Below, piece after piece: positions 62,675-64,000 of a DNA stretch of 64,000 bases. Source of the stretch: Zasmidium citrigriseum (Eukaryota; Ascomycota; Dothideomycetes; Mycosphaerellales; Mycosphaerellaceae); contig NHNW01000018.1 of the NCBI GenBank assembly GCA_002786025.1, positions 558,001 to 622,000 on the forward strand, read 5' to 3'. The notes beneath the pieces are model-generated. The model saw only the letters and a program-made list of their open reading frames with translations. It made no database searches and had not been told where the DNA came from. Made by a program: the position numbers and the translations under genes. Each line of letters starts with the position of its first letter. Within the stretch, counting starts at the first letter, position 1.

Positions 62675-64000
62675 TTATTTGGATCTCATCCACTCAACCC
62701 AAACCCCCAGATCCCCGCAAACTTCCAATGCCTTGGCTATCTTCCTTCCTTTTTCCTCATCGCCGCCCTCACTGGCGCCATCGGAGCTCGTCACGGCGAG
62801 ACTGGCGTTCGGTAGGAATTGGAAGATCGTACTCTTGAGTTCCGATCCTGAGGAGTCGGGATAGGTGATGGAGAGGCTGGGATTTGGCAGGGCGGACAGG
62901 CCGATGCTCACGAGCAGGGACTCACAGTTCGGGAGGGAGTCGATGTCCATGGAATCGCCATTTGTGTGTCCGTTCGTATGGTTACCGTTCGTGATAGGTG
63001 CCGAGGGGTGGAGTTTGGGTGTGATGTTGCCAAAAGCCCCTTGGACGAGAGCTCCCACTTGCGCCCATTGCCTCAACACAGGTAACAACCCAACCAACTG
63101 CCTAGGATGCGAGAAGTACATCTTCTCCAACTTGTACCCGTGCTCGGGCTTCGAGATGTCCAGGACGTAGCGATGCGTGACTTCCACTTCCTGCCCATCT
63201 CGCATGGCTAGCACCGTCTGCTCTACTTCGATCGGTTCCTGACGATTCACTAGGGTGTGTGTCGGCATGCCGAGCAGCGACTCGTAGTAATCCGTAATCT
63301 GGCCTGTGGGAGGTAGCTCGATCCCGACTTCGGAGAGGAGGTTGACGATGTTCCAAGGGAGGACAACCGGTGGATCGAGCTTGGCGACGAAGCGGATGTC
63401 TGGGACTCGTTGCGTTCCGTCGACTGCCATGACGCCGTCTTGACCGGTGCTCGTTGTTTCGGTCATGTATGTTGGTGGTGGATCCTGCCATGGCAGTGGC
63501 TCTCCTGAGTCTGGCGCCGGGATATCGAAGGTCTCGGGGAGCCACGCATCGGATACCCGTATTGCTGCGTGCATGGGAGCAGGTGCGCTCTCGGCATCGA
63601 TCCGTAGTCTGTAAATGTCCGGCTGGTTGCTCTTCACAGAGTCTGTTACGTCTCCACCATCAACGTCCATAGCCGTATCGTCCTGCTTGTTCGGAGACTT
63701 CGCCGGCGTCCAGTACTCCAACGCCAGACCTATCCGCTCATTGGCATGAACCGTCGGTCTCCCACTCCTCTTCCTCAAAACCTCATCTTCCGCCGCTGCG
63801 TCCGCATTCGTGTCACCCTCTCCCAACTGCGCCTTGACAGCCTCCTTCTCCAACTCCCACAACTTCTTCAAATTCTTATACACCCCAAAAATCGCTCGAA
63901 AGCAACTGACTTTCCCCGTCCTACTCAGAATATCCAGTCTCGCAAGTCGATTCAAATTCCGGGCAAACTTGTCCAGGTTCGAATGCAGTAGAATCCCTTC
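62675..64000 (-). CDS. med1: Mediator complex subunit 1 (Med1), C-terminal part
   Basis: The frame is open from the stop at 62675 to the right edge of the window, giving 441 residues without a start codon, so the gene is cut by the window. The visible N-terminal text LLHSNLDKFARNLNRLARLD matches fungal Med1, a subunit of the Mediator middle module that links transcription factors to RNA polymerase II. Later blocks fit too: LALEYWTPAKSPN, PDIRFVAKLDPPVVLPWNIV, and YVLDISKPEHGYKLEKMYFS. A spacer rich in Asn and Asp (NGNHTNGHTNGDSMDID) precedes the C-terminal domain. No intron is needed in the visible part. Confidence 0.82.
   Translation of the reverse strand, partial: EGILLHSNLDKFARNLNRLARLDILSRTGKVSCFRAIFGVYKNLKKLWELEKEAVKAQLGEGDTNADAAAEDEVLRKRSGRPTVHANERIGLALEYWTPAKSPNKQDDTAMDVDGGDVTDSVKSNQPDIYRLRIDAESAPAPMHAAIRVSDAWLPETFDIPAPDSGEPLPWQDPPPTYMTETTSTGQDGVMAVDGTQRVPDIRFVAKLDPPVVLPWNIVNLLSEVGIELPPTGQITDYYESLLGMPTHTLVNRQEPIEVEQTVLAMRDGQEVEVTHRYVLDISKPEHGYKLEKMYFSHPRQLVGLLPVLRQWAQVGALVQGAFGNITPKLHPSAPITNGNHTNGHTNGDSMDIDSLPNCESLLVSIGLSALPNPSLSITYPDSSGSELKSTIFQFLPNASLAVTSSDGASEGGDEEKGRKIAKALEVCGDLGVWVEWMRSK

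Noticed and set aside
16799..64000. A biosynthetic gene cluster (tyrosinase, rhodopsin-like protein, transporters, methyltransferase)
   Set aside because: The genes are scattered among unrelated housekeeping genes over tens of kilobases and no core synthase (PKS, NRPS, terpene) is present.
1..64000. CRISPR arrays, prophage or bacterial mobile elements
   Set aside because: Genes have spliceosomal introns and eukaryotic families throughout; no regular spacer array, integrase or transposase was seen.

Overview
This is 64 kb of nuclear DNA from a filamentous ascomycete. The evidence is dense single genes on both strands, short GT-AG introns (mostly 45-75 bases, several with clear CTRAC-type branch sites), no operons, and a fungal gene set (AtfA-type bZIP, isocitrate lyase, Pth11/rhodopsin-like membrane protein, DHA1 transporters, GPI-anchored S41 protease). 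A Dothideomycete of the Capnodiales/Mycosphaerellales kind is my best guess from the look of the proteins. No prokaryotic, viral or intact transposon gene is visible.

Layout. 0.3-6 kb: secreted GH13 alpha-amylase and the gamma-tubulin complex gene GCP3. 6.5-11.2 kb: AtfA-like stress bZIP factor with a long upstream region carrying several CRE (TGACGT) sites, then a small basic DUF2462 protein. 12-20 kb: rhodopsin-type 7TM protein, secreted tyrosinase, and a large protein joining two cyclic-nucleotide domains to an F-box and leucine-rich repeats. 20.8-28 kb is a more irregular stretch: a gene fragment beside a diverged direct repeat, an RNA-repair-like protein with a C-terminal MJ1316 domain, a small cysteine-rich secreted protein, a ZIP zinc transporter and two weak small genes. 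28-37.6 kb: GPI-anchored S41-type protease, CPD photolyase divergent from mitochondrial release factor 1, and a ferric reductase. 38.4-42 kb: an Asn-rich, Cys-rich secreted protein followed by a gene-poor stretch holding four copies of an unrecognised repeat. 42-49.3 kb: two DHA1 drug/polyamine-type transporters, a thiol methyltransferase and a small nuclear-type protein. 51-64 kb: isocitrate lyase, a small zinc-ribbon protein, a tail-anchored FHA protein divergent from the RNA polymerase III largest subunit, and the C-terminal part of Mediator subunit 1 running off the right edge.

Most genes are independent housekeeping or secreted functions. The most unexplained signal is the repeat family at 40.5-41.7 kb (four minus-strand copies) with a fifth copy at 62.4 kb (plus strand). 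Each copy has a conserved 5' block (CAGGGAAGTAGC), a complementary block 70-85 bases later (CTTCCCTTTTGC) and a match to the RNA polymerase III B box (GTTCGA core). They look like tRNA-derived or Pol III-transcribed elements, not protein genes. Exon boundaries were placed by eye from splice consensus and reading frame; protein names rest on recognised motifs, not on database searches.
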